DNA of 64,000 bases from Bacteroidota bacterium (GCA_016722525.1 JADKJB010000008.1:1-64000), one strand, 5' to 3'. Positions 18,625 to 30,285 are shown, numbered from the stretch's first letter. The notes: generated by a model from the sequence alone, not told the origin. Numbers and translations: made by a program.

Positions 18625-20445
18625 GCAGGTTTGGTGCGCATATTGATTCCATTCTTGAAACAATGCCCGACACACCCGGTGTGTATCAATTTTTCAATAA
18701 AACGGAACAGATCATTTATGTTGGTAAAGCAAAGAATCTCAAAAAAAGAGTCTATAGTTATTTCGTGAAGGAAAATCATGAAAATGGTAAAACTATTTTA
18801 CTCATAAAAAATATTGCAGATATAAAATATGTTGTTGTTGAAACCGAACAGGATGCATTGTTGCTGGAAAATACCCTGATCAAAAAACATCAACCACGCT
18901 ATAATGTTCTTTTAAAAGATGATAAAACATTTCCTTGGATTTGTATTAAAAAAGAGCGATTTCCGAGAGTCTTTTTAACTCGAAAATTAATCAAAGACGG
19001 ATCCCAATACTTCGGCCCGTATACTTCCGTTAAAATGATTTACACGTTAATCGAATTGATTCAGGGGTTGTTTAAACTGAGAAATTGCAACTTCGTTTTG
19101 ACTGAAGAAAATATTGCTAAAAAAAAATTCAGAGTTTGTCTTGAATATCATGTTGGCAACTGTTTGGGCCCCTGTGAAGGGTTGCAAAGCGAAAGTAGTT
19201 ATGGAGAAGGGATGCAGCAGATTAAGGATATACTGAAAGGTAATATCAATACAGTAATCAATTATCTTGAAAACATAATGAATGCGCATGCCCAAAAATT
19301 CGAATTCGAAAAAGCGCAGCAGATAAAAGAAAAAATTGACTCACTTGAAAATTACAAAAGTAAATCAGTTGTGGTGCATCCGTCCATTCACAATGTGGAT
19401 GTTTTTACAATTATTGACAAAGGAAACTCCGCTTATGTGAACTTTTTGAAAATAATTAATGGTTGCATCATTCAGGCACATACCTCAGAACTAAAAGAAG
19501 TTAGACGAGTCGCCGGCTGAATTGCTTGCCATTGCTATTTTGGAACTGCGTTTGCGATATCACAGTAATGCTAAAGAAGTTTTGGTGAGTCAGCTTCCCG
19601 ATACCGAAATAGCCGGCGTTAATTACGTTGTTCCCAAAATCGGTGATAAAAAACATCTTATAGAGTTGTCTTTGAAAAATTTGTTCTATTATATTCGTGA
19701 ACAAGAAACAAAGCAGGAGAAATTGGATCCTGAATTTAAAATTGATCGGGTCATGAATTTAATGATGACCGATTTGAGGATGAAAGAACAGCCACGCTAT
19801 ATCGAATGTTTTGATAACTCCAATATTCAAGGTGCCTTTCCTGTGGCTGCAATGAGTGTTTTTAAAAATGGGAAAGCAGCAAAATCTGATTACCGGCATT
19901 TTAATATCAAAACTGTGGAGGGCCCCAATGATTTTGCTTCTATGGAAGAGGTGATATTCAGAAGGTATTCGAGATTATTGGAAGAACAATTGCCATTGCC
20001 CCAATTAATTGTAATTGATGGTGGCAAAGGGCAGTTGAGCTCGGCGATAGAAAGTTTGAAAAAGCTGAATCTTTATGGCAAGGTTACCATCATTGGGATC
20101 GCTAAAAAATTGGAAGAAATTTATTTCCCTAATGATTCAGTTCCATTATATCTCGACAAGAAAGGTGAAACTTTACGGATACTTCAACAAATCCGCGATG
20201 AGGTTCATCGTTTTGGAATTACCCACCATCGGAATAGACGCAGCAAAAGTATGACTACTTCAGAGCTTTCCGATATCAAAGGAATTGGTGAACAAAATGC
20301 AACTTCCCTATTGAGGCACTTCAGATCGTTAAAACGTATTCGTGAAGCTTCCTTTCAAGATTTGGAAAATGTGATTGGAAACGCTAAAGCGGATCTGGTC
20401 TATAAATTTTATCACCCCGAAGAAATGGATGATTCCGACAAATAA
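18621..20445 (+). CDS. uvrC: Excinuclease ABC subunit C (frameshifted)
   Basis: The nuclease that makes both incisions in nucleotide excision repair. About 608 residues after correction: GIY-YIG domain at the N terminus (GVYQF to YVGKAKNLKKRV), Cys-rich segment, UVR motif (AQKFEFEKAQQIKEKIDSL), the RNase H-like endonuclease domain with ECFDNSNIQG and VIDGGKGQL, and a C-terminal helix-hairpin-helix. One frame change at about 19500-19510 (before DESPAELLAIAI) interrupts it. UvrC is essential for excision repair and both halves are well conserved, so an assembly error is likelier than gene loss. Confidence 0.93.
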
Positions 20446-20457
20446 ATAGTAACTTTT

Positions 20458-21253
20458 TTAAAGCTTAACAGCAAAAGGTTTTCCAAAAAAAGCACTTTTG
20501 CCATTCATTCCTACTTTACTTATCCGGTACCAGGTTTCAGGCTTGAATGCACCACTGTCAATAAAAGAATAATTTGCCGGTTTTCCCGGGCTGCGATTGT
20601 CTTTTACATAACCTGCAAATTCATATTGCGAACCATTTTTAGATCGTTCAATCACAAAGTAATTTCCATCTAAGTCTGAAAAAGTACTCCAGGAGAGTTT
20701 AACAATATCCCGTTCTTTTGAAAACGTAATTTTGCCTGATTCCTTCACTTCTGCAATAGCACTTTCACCTTCAACTTTACGTATACAGGTAGTAAGGTCA
20801 CCATTCGATAATTTCCAGAATTCATCAGGTCCATCGCAAACAAATGCAATACGTAATTTAAAATTTCCCCCGGCAGGGATAGCTATGGAGTCGCGTATTT
20901 TATAAAATTCCCCTACCTGATCGCCTCTTACAGTTTTTGTAACCTCCGTTTTGCCATTCACATAGTAAAAAATCCAGGCAAAATCCTTTTCATCCAGATT
21001 GTTACTTCCCCTTATTTTTAAATTTATGTCCATCCATCGATCGGCATCACCTGGCTTTCCGCCTACATTGGTTAAAGGTGTAAAAATTGCAAGAATTTTT
21101 TTTCACTACCCAGTCGCCTTGATCCTGGTTCCCACAGGACGTAGAGTAGGAGGATTTATCGTTGATATTGAAAACGAAAACCTGACTGCAATCCTGTGAA
21201 TAGCCTAAAATTGACTGAAGCACAAGTAAAATACTGATGATGAAAGTTTTCAT
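20458..21253 (-). CDS. Secreted protein with fibronectin-like C terminus (frameshifted)
   Basis: About 265 residues. A signal peptide (MKTFIISILLVLQSILGYSQ) is followed by a beta-rich region with several cysteines and a C-terminal domain of about 90 residues with the pattern VKLSWSTFSDLDGNYFVIER ... YSFIDSG ... TWYRISKVG, seen in many T9SS-associated Bacteroidota proteins as a fibronectin III-like module. No sorting signal follows. A run of eight A near 21100 is one base too long; with seven the reading joins (KKILAIFTPLTNVGGKPG). The function is unknown. It converges on uvrC 12 bp away. Confidence 0.65.
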
Positions 21254-21517
21254 GCCTGTTTTTTTGTTTGGTTTTGAACCTGTTTTTTGTTACGACTTAC
21301 CAATGCTGCGGTTTCCTGTTTTTATTAATATTTAGTCACACTGATTACTGATTGATACTCAACTTTAGACATCAAATTCCCAAAAAGAACCTCAAGTCTG
21401 CCCTGGAGAATGGAATTTTTTAATAAATTGTTTTTATGACATTGCTGTGTATTAACACCATAAAAAAAACATTAAATTCGCATACCCAACAGGCTTTGAA
21501 ATTCGTTTATAGTACCT

Positions 21518-24500
21518 ATGAAGACCTCTAAACCATTGATATTGCAAATATCCCGGTATTTTTTATCGGTTTTGACCTTGCTTATAATGATGATACCAAC
21601 AAAGTTATCAGCACAATTTTATCAAGGTTATCAGACTGGATTTGGCAAAAACAGGGTGCAATACAACGATTTTCTGTGGACTTTTTACCGATTCAAGAAT
21701 TTTGATACCTATTTCTACCTTGGCGGGAAGGACCTTGCGGAGTTCGTTGGGAAGAATGCTGACAAGGAAATTGAAGAGGTGGAACGCCTATTTGATTACA
21801 AAACCAATGGACGCTTGCAGTTCATGATTTTTAACCGGTATTCTGATTTAAAGCAAACAAATATTGGCCTCGAAGGCGATGAGGTATCAGGCAATACAGG
21901 TGGTCTTACGCGAGTGATGGGCAATAAAGTGCTGATTTATTTTGATGGAGATCATGAACACCTCCTGCAACAAATCAGGGCAGGTGTAGCACAGGTGTTA
22001 TTTCATCAGCTCCTTTATGGCGGAAATATTAAAGATCGGCTTCAAAGTGCTGTATTGCTGACCATACCTAACTGGTACGAACAGGGTCTTATTTCTTATG
22101 TTGCTAAAGGATGGACCGCTGAGCAGGATAATCAGATGCGTGATGGTATTCTCTCCGGAAAATACAATCGATTTAATAAGTTGCAGGAGAATGAAGGTGA
22201 ATTTGCCGGGCATTCCATGTGGCATTATATCAGCCAGACCTATGGCACTACCTCTATTGCCAACCTTTTATACATGACTCGGATCAATCGAAGTATTGAA
22301 AATGGATTTGTTTATGTACTGGGTGTTAATTTGAAAAAACTTACAACTAATTGGCTTACTTACAATAAGAATTATTATCAGGATGAACAAAAAAACAGAT
22401 TGCTTCCTTCTGGAGAAGTTGTTGTGAAAAAGCCGAAAAGTGGCAGGGTATATAGTCGTTTAAGGTTAAGTCCTGATGGAAAATACGCTGCTTATGTCAC
22501 TAATGATATTGGAAAATATAAAGTTTTTATTACTGATATTAGTAAAGGGAAAACCCGTAAAATTTTAAAAGGTGGTTACAAATCTATCCAACAAAAACCG
22601 GATCTCAGTTTCCCGCTTTTAGCCTGGCATCCTTCCGGTCAATACCTGACTGTGATGCGTGAGAAAAAAGGAAAGGTTTGGATGGATTATCACAAACCTG
22701 AAAAAAGGAAACCGGAAAGAAATAAGTTCTTTTATTTCGATAAAGTGCTGGACTTCTCTTATTCTCCCAACGGACAAGAGATTGCTCTTTCAGGTATACA
22801 AAATGGCCAATCAGATATTTTTGTTTTTAATACCCGAAGCAGATCCTCCATCAATCTGACGGATGATTTTTATGATGATATGCAACCCTCCTTTTCAAAT
22901 GATTCGAAGGAAATTATTTTTGCTTCTAATAGAGTGGTCGATACCCTTGGTGTGGATAAAGGCACTAAGTTGTCTGCTACTAACAACTTTGATATTTTTA
23001 TTCTCGACTATGCATCTAAATCAAATACGCTGAAACGTATTACCAATACACCACTTGCTAATGAAAGATATCCTATCGCTGCAGATTCAGGCAGATATTA
23101 TTTTTTGAGTGATGCATCTGGAATTTATAATCGATATGTTGCCAGTGTGGACAGCACTATTTCATTTATTGATACTGTTGAACATTACCGCTACTTTGTG
23201 GAATCATTTCCGCAGAGCAATTATTCTCAAAATATCGAAGATCATCACTTAAGTCAGCGGCAAAATAAATATGCGGAGTTAATTCTTTCCGGTGGCCGTT
23301 ACCGGATGTTTGTAAATCCTGCACCTAAAGTTAATCTCTCCTCATCAATTGTGCTCAGCAATACTCAGATGAGACAGTTATCTGCCAAAAAGTTTATGAA
23401 TGAGAAAAGGCCGGTTATTCAACCTAAACCGGTGCAGCCTGTGCAGAGTGATTCTTCTGCCACAATTCAAAAATCCGGTACCGAGACAAGACCTGCTGAT
23501 TCTACTAAAATTGATATTAATAATTATGTTTTTCAAAGTGAATTCATGAAGCCAAAGCCTAAAAAAACAGAGCCGGCCAAGGATGTTCAACCACCAACTA
23601 AAAAAGATGAATCAGAGCCAATTGTTCCTGTTGGTAAAGCTGTTAGTGTGTTTAATCCGGATTCATTCATGCTCCCTAAATTGAGGAATTATGATATTGC
23701 TTTCGGTACAGATTATTTCGTTACTCAACTTGATAATAGTTTTCAAAATGCCACCTACCAAGCCTTTACTGGCGATGCTTTTTACTTTGATCCCGGCTTG
23801 AATATTCTTATTAAAGTTGGAGTAGCCGATTTAATGAATGATTATAAAATCAGCGGTGGATTCAGACTTTCAGGCGATTTAAATTCCAATGAATATTTTT
23901 TGAGTTATGATAACCTGAAAAGTAGGATTGATAAGACCATTAGTTTTTACAGGCAGGGTCGAGAATATGTATCAGGTTTTTCTTACCTTAAAGTTCATAC
24001 TCATGAAGCCAAAGGTCAACTCCGGTTTCCATTCAACGATCTAACTTCACTGCGCGGATCTCTTTCTTTTCGAACCGATCGTATTACAACGCTGTCCACC
24101 GATGCTGCCAGCTTGCGGGTACCCAATGTAAATAATTACTGGGGAAGTATTAAGCTCGAATATGTTTATGACAACACATTAAGCACCGGTCTCAACCTGT
24201 GGAATGGATTGCGATACAAACTCTTTGCAGAAACTTTCAGGCAGATAGATAAAAAAGAAACATGGCTTGGTGTAGTGGGTGTAGATGTAAGGCATTACTT
24301 GAAGTTACACCGCCAACTTATATTGGCTACACGTTTTGCTGCAAGCACCTCATTCGGTGATCAGAAACTGATATATTACCTGGGATCACAAGATAACGCA
24401 ATCATTCCAACCGATATTTTTGATTATTCTATCCCAATAGATTATTCTCAGAATTATGGATTTCAGGCCATAGCCACTAACATGCGCGGCTTCATACAGA

Positions 24501-24874
24501 ATATACGTAATGGAAATAGCTTCGCCCTCATTAATAATGAAATTAGATTTCCAGTTTTTCAATATTTACTGAATAAACCTATCCGATCTGATTTTGTTCG
24601 TAATTTTCAAATAGTGGGATTTCTGGATGTAGGTACTGCATGGAATGGCAGTGATCCTTATTCAAGTGATAATTCATTCAACACGGAAGTGATAGAAGGC
24701 AACCCTGTTACCGTTGTACTCGATAGACAAGTTAATCCTATTGTTGCCGGATTTGGGGGCGGCTTGAGAAGCAGACTTATCGGTTATTTCATTCGCACCG
24801 ACTGGGGTTGGGGCTATGAAGATGGTGTAATTCGTGATCCAATATTCTATCTGTCGCTGGGATTGGATTTTTAA
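21518..24874 (+). CDS. TolB-like propeller / outer-membrane barrel fusion protein
   Basis: 1118 residues, with a signal peptide ending at about 33 (SAQFYQGYQ). Residues about 60-270 resemble the peptidase-MA superfamily (IPNWYEQGLISYVAKGW) but lack a HExxH zinc site. Residues about 310-560 contain PD40/TolB-type propeller blades (RLRLSPDGKYAAYV, PSFSNDSKEIIFASNRV). A Pro/Lys-rich linker (about 630-710) leads to a C-terminal region of alternating aromatic beta strands ending in FYLSLGLDF, like a BamA-type or other outer-membrane barrel. The protein is conserved in Bacteroidota, without known function. It stands alone, 264 bp after a divergent gene. Confidence 0.75.
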   Translation: MKTSKPLILQISRYFLSVLTLLIMMIPTKLSAQFYQGYQTGFGKNRVQYNDFLWTFYRFKNFDTYFYLGGKDLAEFVGKNADKEIEEVERLFDYKTNGRLQFMIFNRYSDLKQTNIGLEGDEVSGNTGGLTRVMGNKVLIYFDGDHEHLLQQIRAGVAQVLFHQLLYGGNIKDRLQSAVLLTIPNWYEQGLISYVAKGWTAEQDNQMRDGILSGKYNRFNKLQENEGEFAGHSMWHYISQTYGTTSIANLLYMTRINRSIENGFVYVLGVNLKKLTTNWLTYNKNYYQDEQKNRLLPSGEVVVKKPKSGRVYSRLRLSPDGKYAAYVTNDIGKYKVFITDISKGKTRKILKGGYKSIQQKPDLSFPLLAWHPSGQYLTVMREKKGKVWMDYHKPEKRKPERNKFFYFDKVLDFSYSPNGQEIALSGIQNGQSDIFVFNTRSRSSINLTDDFYDDMQPSFSNDSKEIIFASNRVVDTLGVDKGTKLSATNNFDIFILDYASKSNTLKRITNTPLANERYPIAADSGRYYFLSDASGIYNRYVASVDSTISFIDTVEHYRYFVESFPQSNYSQNIEDHHLSQRQNKYAELILSGGRYRMFVNPAPKVNLSSSIVLSNTQMRQLSAKKFMNEKRPVIQPKPVQPVQSDSSATIQKSGTETRPADSTKIDINNYVFQSEFMKPKPKKTEPAKDVQPPTKKDESEPIVPVGKAVSVFNPDSFMLPKLRNYDIAFGTDYFVTQLDNSFQNATYQAFTGDAFYFDPGLNILIKVGVADLMNDYKISGGFRLSGDLNSNEYFLSYDNLKSRIDKTISFYRQGREYVSGFSYLKVHTHEAKGQLRFPFNDLTSLRGSLSFRTDRITTLSTDAASLRVPNVNNYWGSIKLEYVYDNTLSTGLNLWNGLRYKLFAETFRQIDKKETWLGVVGVDVRHYLKLHRQLILATRFAASTSFGDQKLIYYLGSQDNAIIPTDIFDYSIPIDYSQNYGFQAIATNMRGFIQNIRNGNSFALINNEIRFPVFQYLLNKPIRSDFVRNFQIVGFLDVGTAWNGSDPYSSDNSFNTEVIEGNPVTVVLDRQVNPIVAGFGGGLRSRLIGYFIRTDWGWGYEDGVIRDPIFYLSLGLDF

Positions 24875-25024
24875 GATTTTGAAAATGATTATAGTAAGAA
24901 CTTGTTTGTGCCATTGTGCTAATTTGTAGTTTGCAGTTATACTTAAGCGAACATAATTCTATTCGGGACTTGTGTTGTTACGTAGTAAATTTCTTTATTC
25001 ATATACTTTACGCTATTTCATTCA

Positions 25025-26218
25025 ATGAGTTTATTAGATAAAATAAAACAACTTTCCAACAATTACCTTAATGATGTTATTGCATCACGCCGACATTTAC
25101 ATATGCACCCTGAGCTGTCGTTTCATGAAGTTAAAACTTCGGAATTTGTCTGGAATAAGTTAGAAGAAATTGGAATCGCAGACAAGCAACATATAGCCGG
25201 AACCGGCATTGTTGCATTAATAAAAGGAAAGAATCCCGATAAAAAAACTGTTGCCCTTCGTGCCGATATGGATGCGTTGCCAATTGTTGAGGCAAACGAT
25301 GTTCCATACAAATCTCAAAATGCAGGAGTCATGCATGCTTGTGGTCATGATGCGCATACTTCATCACTTTTAGGAGCAGCAAGAATTTTGAACGATTTAA
25401 AAGGTGAATTTGAAGGTACCATTAAGTTGATTTTTCAACCCGGTGAGGAAAAACTTCCCGGTGGCGCCTCCATGATGATCAAGGAAGGGGTGCTCGAAAA
25501 CCCTACTCCAAATGGAGTTATAGGACAACACGTAATGCCTATGATTGATGCCGGTAAAGTTGGTTTTCGTTCAGGCGTTTATATGGCATCTACCGATGAA
25601 ATTTATGTCACTGTAAAAGGTAAAGGTGGTCATGGAGCCATGCCTCATTTGAATATCGACCCGGTTCTAATTGCGGCTCACCTCATTGTTGCTTTACAGC
25701 AGATTGTTAGTCGTAATGCAAACCCGATTATGCCCAGTGTACTTTCTTTTGGAAAAATAATTGCCAATGGTGCTACAAATGTAATCCCCAATGAAGTTTA
25801 TATCGAAGGTACCTTCAGAACACTGGATGAGAAATGGCGTGATGAAGCACATCGTAAAATTATTAAACTCGCCCATGCAGTTGTTGAAGGTATGGGTGGA
25901 ACTGTTGACTTTGAAATTCGAAAAGGTTATCCAGTTTTGGTGAATAATCCTGAACTAACAGCTAACTCTAAAAAAGCCGCTCAGGAATATCTGGGAAAAG
26001 AAAATGTTCTGGATCTCGATATCTGGATGGCCGCTGAGGATTTCGCATTTTATTCTCAGCAATCCAGAGCCTGTTTTTATCGATTGGGAACTCGCAATGA
26101 ATCTCGTGGAATTATATCTTCTGTTCATACTCCAACTTTCGATATCGAAGAAAAAGCACTCGAAACCGGAATGGGCCTGATGTCGTGGTTGGCCCTGAGT
26201 GAATTGAGTCATGTATGA
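25025..26218 (+). CDS. M20 family amidohydrolase
   Basis: 397-residue cytoplasmic metallohydrolase of the M20D group (N-acyl-amino acid amidohydrolases such as hippurate or IAA-amino acid hydrolases). The metal ligands are visible: HPELSFHE near the start, LRADMDALPI, HACGHDAHTSSLLGAA (about 103-118), QPGEEKLPGGASMM, and a C-terminal AAEDFAFY with a late His (SSVHTPTF). The dimerisation domain between them has GKGGHGAMPH. The exact substrate cannot be inferred. Confidence 0.9.
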   Translation: MSLLDKIKQLSNNYLNDVIASRRHLHMHPELSFHEVKTSEFVWNKLEEIGIADKQHIAGTGIVALIKGKNPDKKTVALRADMDALPIVEANDVPYKSQNAGVMHACGHDAHTSSLLGAARILNDLKGEFEGTIKLIFQPGEEKLPGGASMMIKEGVLENPTPNGVIGQHVMPMIDAGKVGFRSGVYMASTDEIYVTVKGKGGHGAMPHLNIDPVLIAAHLIVALQQIVSRNANPIMPSVLSFGKIIANGATNVIPNEVYIEGTFRTLDEKWRDEAHRKIIKLAHAVVEGMGGTVDFEIRKGYPVLVNNPELTANSKKAAQEYLGKENVLDLDIWMAAEDFAFYSQQSRACFYRLGTRNESRGIISSVHTPTFDIEEKALETGMGLMSWLALSELSHV

Positions 26219-26396
26219 ATTCGATAATCGGATAGGGTGCTAAATGGCTAACGTCAATCTTAGTGCAAAGCATAGAAGCTTTATTTTTGATCTGCATTTG
26301 TTTAGTAAACACAGGTTTGTATTTATTTTGTGTGATCTTGGGAATTTGATTTGAGTAACCTATTAAAAAACAATCTTGAAAAGCTAGTATAAAATT

Positions 26397-26711
26397 ATGT
26401 TGGAATTAATTAAATCAAAAATCGGATGGTTACGAATTCTAGGATTTTTTGAAGGCATGTCGCTTTTAGTTTTACTGTTTATTGCTATGCCATTAAAATA
26501 TATATTTCAAAAGCCCGAAACAACCAGCATTGTAGGTGCAATTCACGGTGGTTTGTTTGTTCTTTTTGTATTTTATGTGATAGTGATGGCTGTTCAAAAT
26601 AATTGGAAATTTTCGGTGATTACCTGGAAATTGCTATTGGCAAGTGTAGTTCCATTTGGGACTTTTTATGCCGATAAAGTAATTTTAAGTAAAATGGACG
26701 CTAATGAGTAG
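26397..26711 (+). CDS. DUF3817 membrane protein
   Basis: 104 residues with three transmembrane helices. It matches the DUF3817 pattern: RILGFFEGMSLLVLLFIAMP, a K-Y pair, AIHGGLFVLFVFY, and the C-terminal SVVPFGTFYADK. Related domains occur in YdzA-like proteins of unknown role. The length is normal. It has no clear operon partner. Confidence 0.85.
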   Translation: MLELIKSKIGWLRILGFFEGMSLLVLLFIAMPLKYIFQKPETTSIVGAIHGGLFVLFVFYVIVMAVQNNWKFSVITWKLLLASVVPFGTFYADKVILSKMDANE

Positions 26712-27179
26712 TCTGAAAAATTCCAAATTTGTTTGCCTTTGTTTATGTGCGCGAATAGTCTAAACTGGAATTTTCAACTATTAAATAGTTTACTATAGTA
26801 GTTGTTATTCTACAATGTTATTCAATTGCATCTCATTTTGCATTTATTTTTAGATCAATTTACTTAGTTTTAGTTTTTTCAGTAGCCTGCTGGTACCAGT
26901 TTTTGGCAATCTTAGGCTTTTTTTATTTTGTTATTTCCTAAGCATTAGCATAAATATTTTAGCGATTTTTTTTTCGAAATTAACTATTAGTTTTACGCGC
27001 TACTTGATTCATTCTGTATAGCATGTTGAAGTATGTTGGCTTGGAATTTAAATTAAACGGTAATTTTAAAAATTATTGGAAACTAGTAAATTTCTGCCCA
27101 TCACCCAAGTAATCCAATTCCTATTCGAATAGAATGCATTTTATTTCACCCAGCCTTTAACAATTTTAAAATTAAATCT
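26712..27179. other. Intergenic region, no gene seen
   Basis: 468 bp, strongly AT-rich. No conserved open frame, tRNA or repeat array was recognised on either strand. It presumably holds the promoter of aqpZ, but no clean TAnnTTTG element lies close to its start. Confidence 0.5.
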
Positions 27180-27881
27180 ATGTTTAGTTCAACACAAAAA
27201 TTATTAGCAGAATTCTTAGGAACCTTTTGGTTAGTACTTGGCGGTTGCGGAAGCGCAGTTTTAGCAGCCGCATTCCCTGATCTTGGTATTGGCTTTGTTG
27301 GTGTATCGTTAGCTTTTGGATTAACTGTTCTAACAATGGCCTATACTGTTGGGCACATTTCAGGAGGGCATTTTAATCCTGCCGTTTCAGTTGGGTTATG
27401 GGTTGGTGGTCGATTTAAATCAGCTGAATTGCCTGGATATATTATTTCACAGGTTGTTGGTGCAGTAGCAGCAGCTGGTGTGCTCTATTTGATTGCAAGT
27501 GGGAAAGATGGTTTTTCAACCGAAGGTGGGTTTGCTTCAAATGGATACGGGGAGCATTCACCAGGCGGTTATTCCTTGATGGCTGCTTTAATCACCGAAG
27601 TAGTATTAACCTTTTCTTTTTTAATCATAATTCTTGGCAGTACCAGCGCAAAAGCGCCTGCTGGTTTTGCACCTATAGCCATTGGACTTGGCTTAACGCT
27701 AATTCACCTTGTCAGTATTCCTGTTACCAATACTTCAGTTAATCCTGCCCGAAGCACTGGTCAGGCAATTTTTGCAGGATCCTGGGCTATTGATCAGTTG
27801 TGGTTGTTTTGGGTAGCTCCTATAATTGGGGCAATATTAGCCGGAGTGGTACATAAAATATTGTCTGCTGAAAAGGCATAA
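27180..27881 (+). CDS. aqpZ: Aquaporin Z
   Basis: Inner-membrane water channel of 233 residues. Both pore motifs are intact: GGHFNPAVSVG (NPA at about 66-68) and NTSVNPARSTG (NPA at about 188-190), with the selectivity-filter Arg directly after the second NPA. Six transmembrane helices are evident. AqpZ-like spacing and the N-terminal LLAEFLGTFWLVLGGCGSAV point to the water-selective subgroup. A terminator follows at 27902. Confidence 0.95.
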   Translation: MFSSTQKLLAEFLGTFWLVLGGCGSAVLAAAFPDLGIGFVGVSLAFGLTVLTMAYTVGHISGGHFNPAVSVGLWVGGRFKSAELPGYIISQVVGAVAAAGVLYLIASGKDGFSTEGGFASNGYGEHSPGGYSLMAALITEVVLTFSFLIIILGSTSAKAPAGFAPIAIGLGLTLIHLVSIPVTNTSVNPARSTGQAIFAGSWAIDQLWLFWVAPIIGAILAGVVHKILSAEKA

Positions 27882-27901
27882 AAAGTTAAACTTGTTGTTT
27901 C

Positions 27902-27942
27902 AAAAAAAAATGGAGTCATTTTAAATGACTCCATTTTTTTTT
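27902..27942. terminator. Bidirectional terminator
   Basis: A perfect 10-bp stem, TGGAGTCATT / AATGACTCCA, around a TTA loop, flanked by A9 on the left and T9 on the right. Symmetry allows it to end transcription of aqpZ on the plus strand and of recQ on the minus strand. Confidence 0.9.
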
Positions 27943-28003
27943 GATTTTAAATACTCAATGCATTTCGAATTTACGGCCTCGCAAATTTTGAAGAAACAAA
28001 AAA

Positions 28004-30207
28004 TTAATTTGCCATTTCACTCATGAATTTTATTCGCATGAGTCGAATTTCATCTTCGGTATACTCGTTCTCTCCTAACATACCGGTGGCATCATTGATG
28101 CTATCTGTTTCAGCAGAGCGGAAATAATCATAAACTTCTTCCTGTCTATCTTCATCAATGACCTCATTGAGATAATAATTTATATCAATTTTAGTTCCTG
28201 ACGAAACGATACTTTCAATTTCATTGATGATGTCACTGAGTGTTATTCCTTTTGCATCGGCAATATCATCCAGAGAAAGTTTACGATCAATATTTTGAAT
28301 AATATAAACTTTTAACCCGCTCTTATTCACAACAGATTTTACAACCAGATCCATCGGCCGATCAATCTCATTCTCCTCCACATATTGAGTGATGAGTTCC
28401 AGGAAAGGTTTTCCGAATTTTATTGCTTTTCCGGGACCAACACCACTGATGTTTTTTAATTCATCCATAGTGATCGGATACTGTATGGCCATTTCTTCAA
28501 GTGAAGTCTCCTGAAAAACAACGAAGGGAGGAACATTTTTTTGTTTTGCTACTTTTTTGCATAAATCTTTAAGCATAGCAAAAAGTTCAGCATCAGCCGC
28601 ACTGCCACCACCACCTGATCCCGAAGGTTCATCATCATCATCCCCTTCAGTATCATCAAAATCATGATCTTGCGTTACCATGAAGGAGGTAGGATTTTTA
28701 AGTACTCTTTTCCTCTTTCAGTAATTTTAAGCAAGCCGTAATTATCGATATCTTTTGCAAGCATTCCCGCTAATACAGTTTGACGAATTACTGCAGTCCA
28801 GAATTTTGGATCTTTATCAGCACCTTCACCAAATAACTCCAGTTGATTATGCTGGTAATCCTTTATTGCTTTATCTTCTTTTCCGGTTAATACATTTATT
28901 ACATGATCAGCTGCGAATTTTTCTTTAACTGCAAGTACTGTTTCTAAAAGCATTTGAACCTCTTCCTGAGCTTCAATTCTGGTTTTAGGATGTAAACAAT
29001 TATCACAACTGTGACAATTATCCTGATCATATTCCTCACCAAAGTAATGCAGTAAAACTCTGCGACGGCACACAGAAGTTTCGGCATATGCAACAGTTTC
29101 AAGTAATAACTGTTTGCCAATTTCCTGTTCGGCAACAGGTTTGCCCTTCATAAATTTCTCCAGCTTTTCAATATCCTTAAAGCTGTAAAATACAACGCAT
29201 CTTCCTTCTCTGCCATCACGTCCTGAACGTCCTGTTTCCTGATAATAACCTTCAAGGCTTTTCGGAATGTCGTGATGAATTACAAATCGAACATCCGGTT
29301 TGTCAATGCCCATTCCAAAAGCGATTGTTGCAACAATTACATCCGCTTTTTCCATGAGGAACATATCCTGATGCTTTGCACGAGCTCCTGCATCCAGACC
29401 GGCATGATAGGGAAGCGCCTTGATACCATTTACATTAAGAGTTTGAGCTACCTCTTCTACTTTCTTGCGACTAAGGCAATACACAATTCCTGATTTGCCC
29501 TGATGACCTTTTATGTATTTGATAATTTCTTTTAATACATCCACTTTAGGACGTATTTCATAATACAGATTGGGTCTGTTAAATGAAGATTTGAAAATAG
29601 CCGCATTTTGCATATTCAGATTTTTCTGAATATCCTGTTGTACCTTTTCAGTAGCAGTTGCCGTTAGCGCAATTATGGGCAATTTCCCAATCTGTTCAAT
29701 GATAGGTCTCAGACGACGATATTCAGGACGAAAATCATGCCCCCACTCCGAAATACAATGTGCTTCATCAATAGCAAAAAATGAAATTTTTATCTCCTTT
29801 AAAAAGTTTACGTTTTCTTCCTTGGTAAGCGATTCCGGAGCAACATAAAGCAGTTTCGTTCGTTTTTTTAATATGTCTTTCTTTACCAATGCCGTTTCAG
29901 CTTTGGTAAGCGAAGAATTTAGAAAATGAGCGATTCCATCGTCAGAACCAAATCCTCTGATTGCATCCACCTGATTTTTCATCAAAGCTATCAATGGTGA
30001 AATAACAATTGCAGTACCTTCACTTAATAATGCGGGTAGTTGGTAACACATCGATTTACCACCACCTGTTGGCATAATAACAAAGGTATCATTGCCTTCC
30101 AGTACATTTTTTATGATTGCTTCCTGTTCACCTTTGAACGATTCGAAACCAAAATATTTCTGAAGACTTGATAATAAAGCACTTTCCTCTACAAGCATAC
30201 TCATCAC
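28004..30207 (-). CDS. recQ: ATP-dependent DNA helicase RecQ (frameshifted)
   Basis: 3'-5' helicase for recombination and fork repair, about 734 residues when joined. Order: Walker A PTGGGKSMCYQLPAL (about 46-60), DEAH box AIDEAHCISEWGHDF, motif VI QETGRSGRDGREG, RQC zinc-binding cysteines (CRRRVLLHYFG, CHSCDNC), winged helix, HRDC domain (YPITMDELKNISGVGPGKA) and a C-terminal tail typical of Bacteroidota RecQ. A frame change near 28690 falls in a run of five A; six restores EYLKNPTSFMVTQDHDF. The acidic/glycine-rich linker DDTEGDDDDEPSGSGGGG separates winged helix and HRDC. Confidence 0.93.
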
Positions 30208-30285
30208 ACTCTCTTTTATTTTAATAATTTTGTCGTATAAATTTATACAATTCTAACGTAATAATAACAAGTAAATTTTTTTATT

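Noticed and set aside
28004..28681. Separate HRDC-domain gene downstream of RecQ
   Set aside because: Adding one A at about 28690 joins it in frame to RecQ and gives the normal Bacteroidota RecQ length and domain order.
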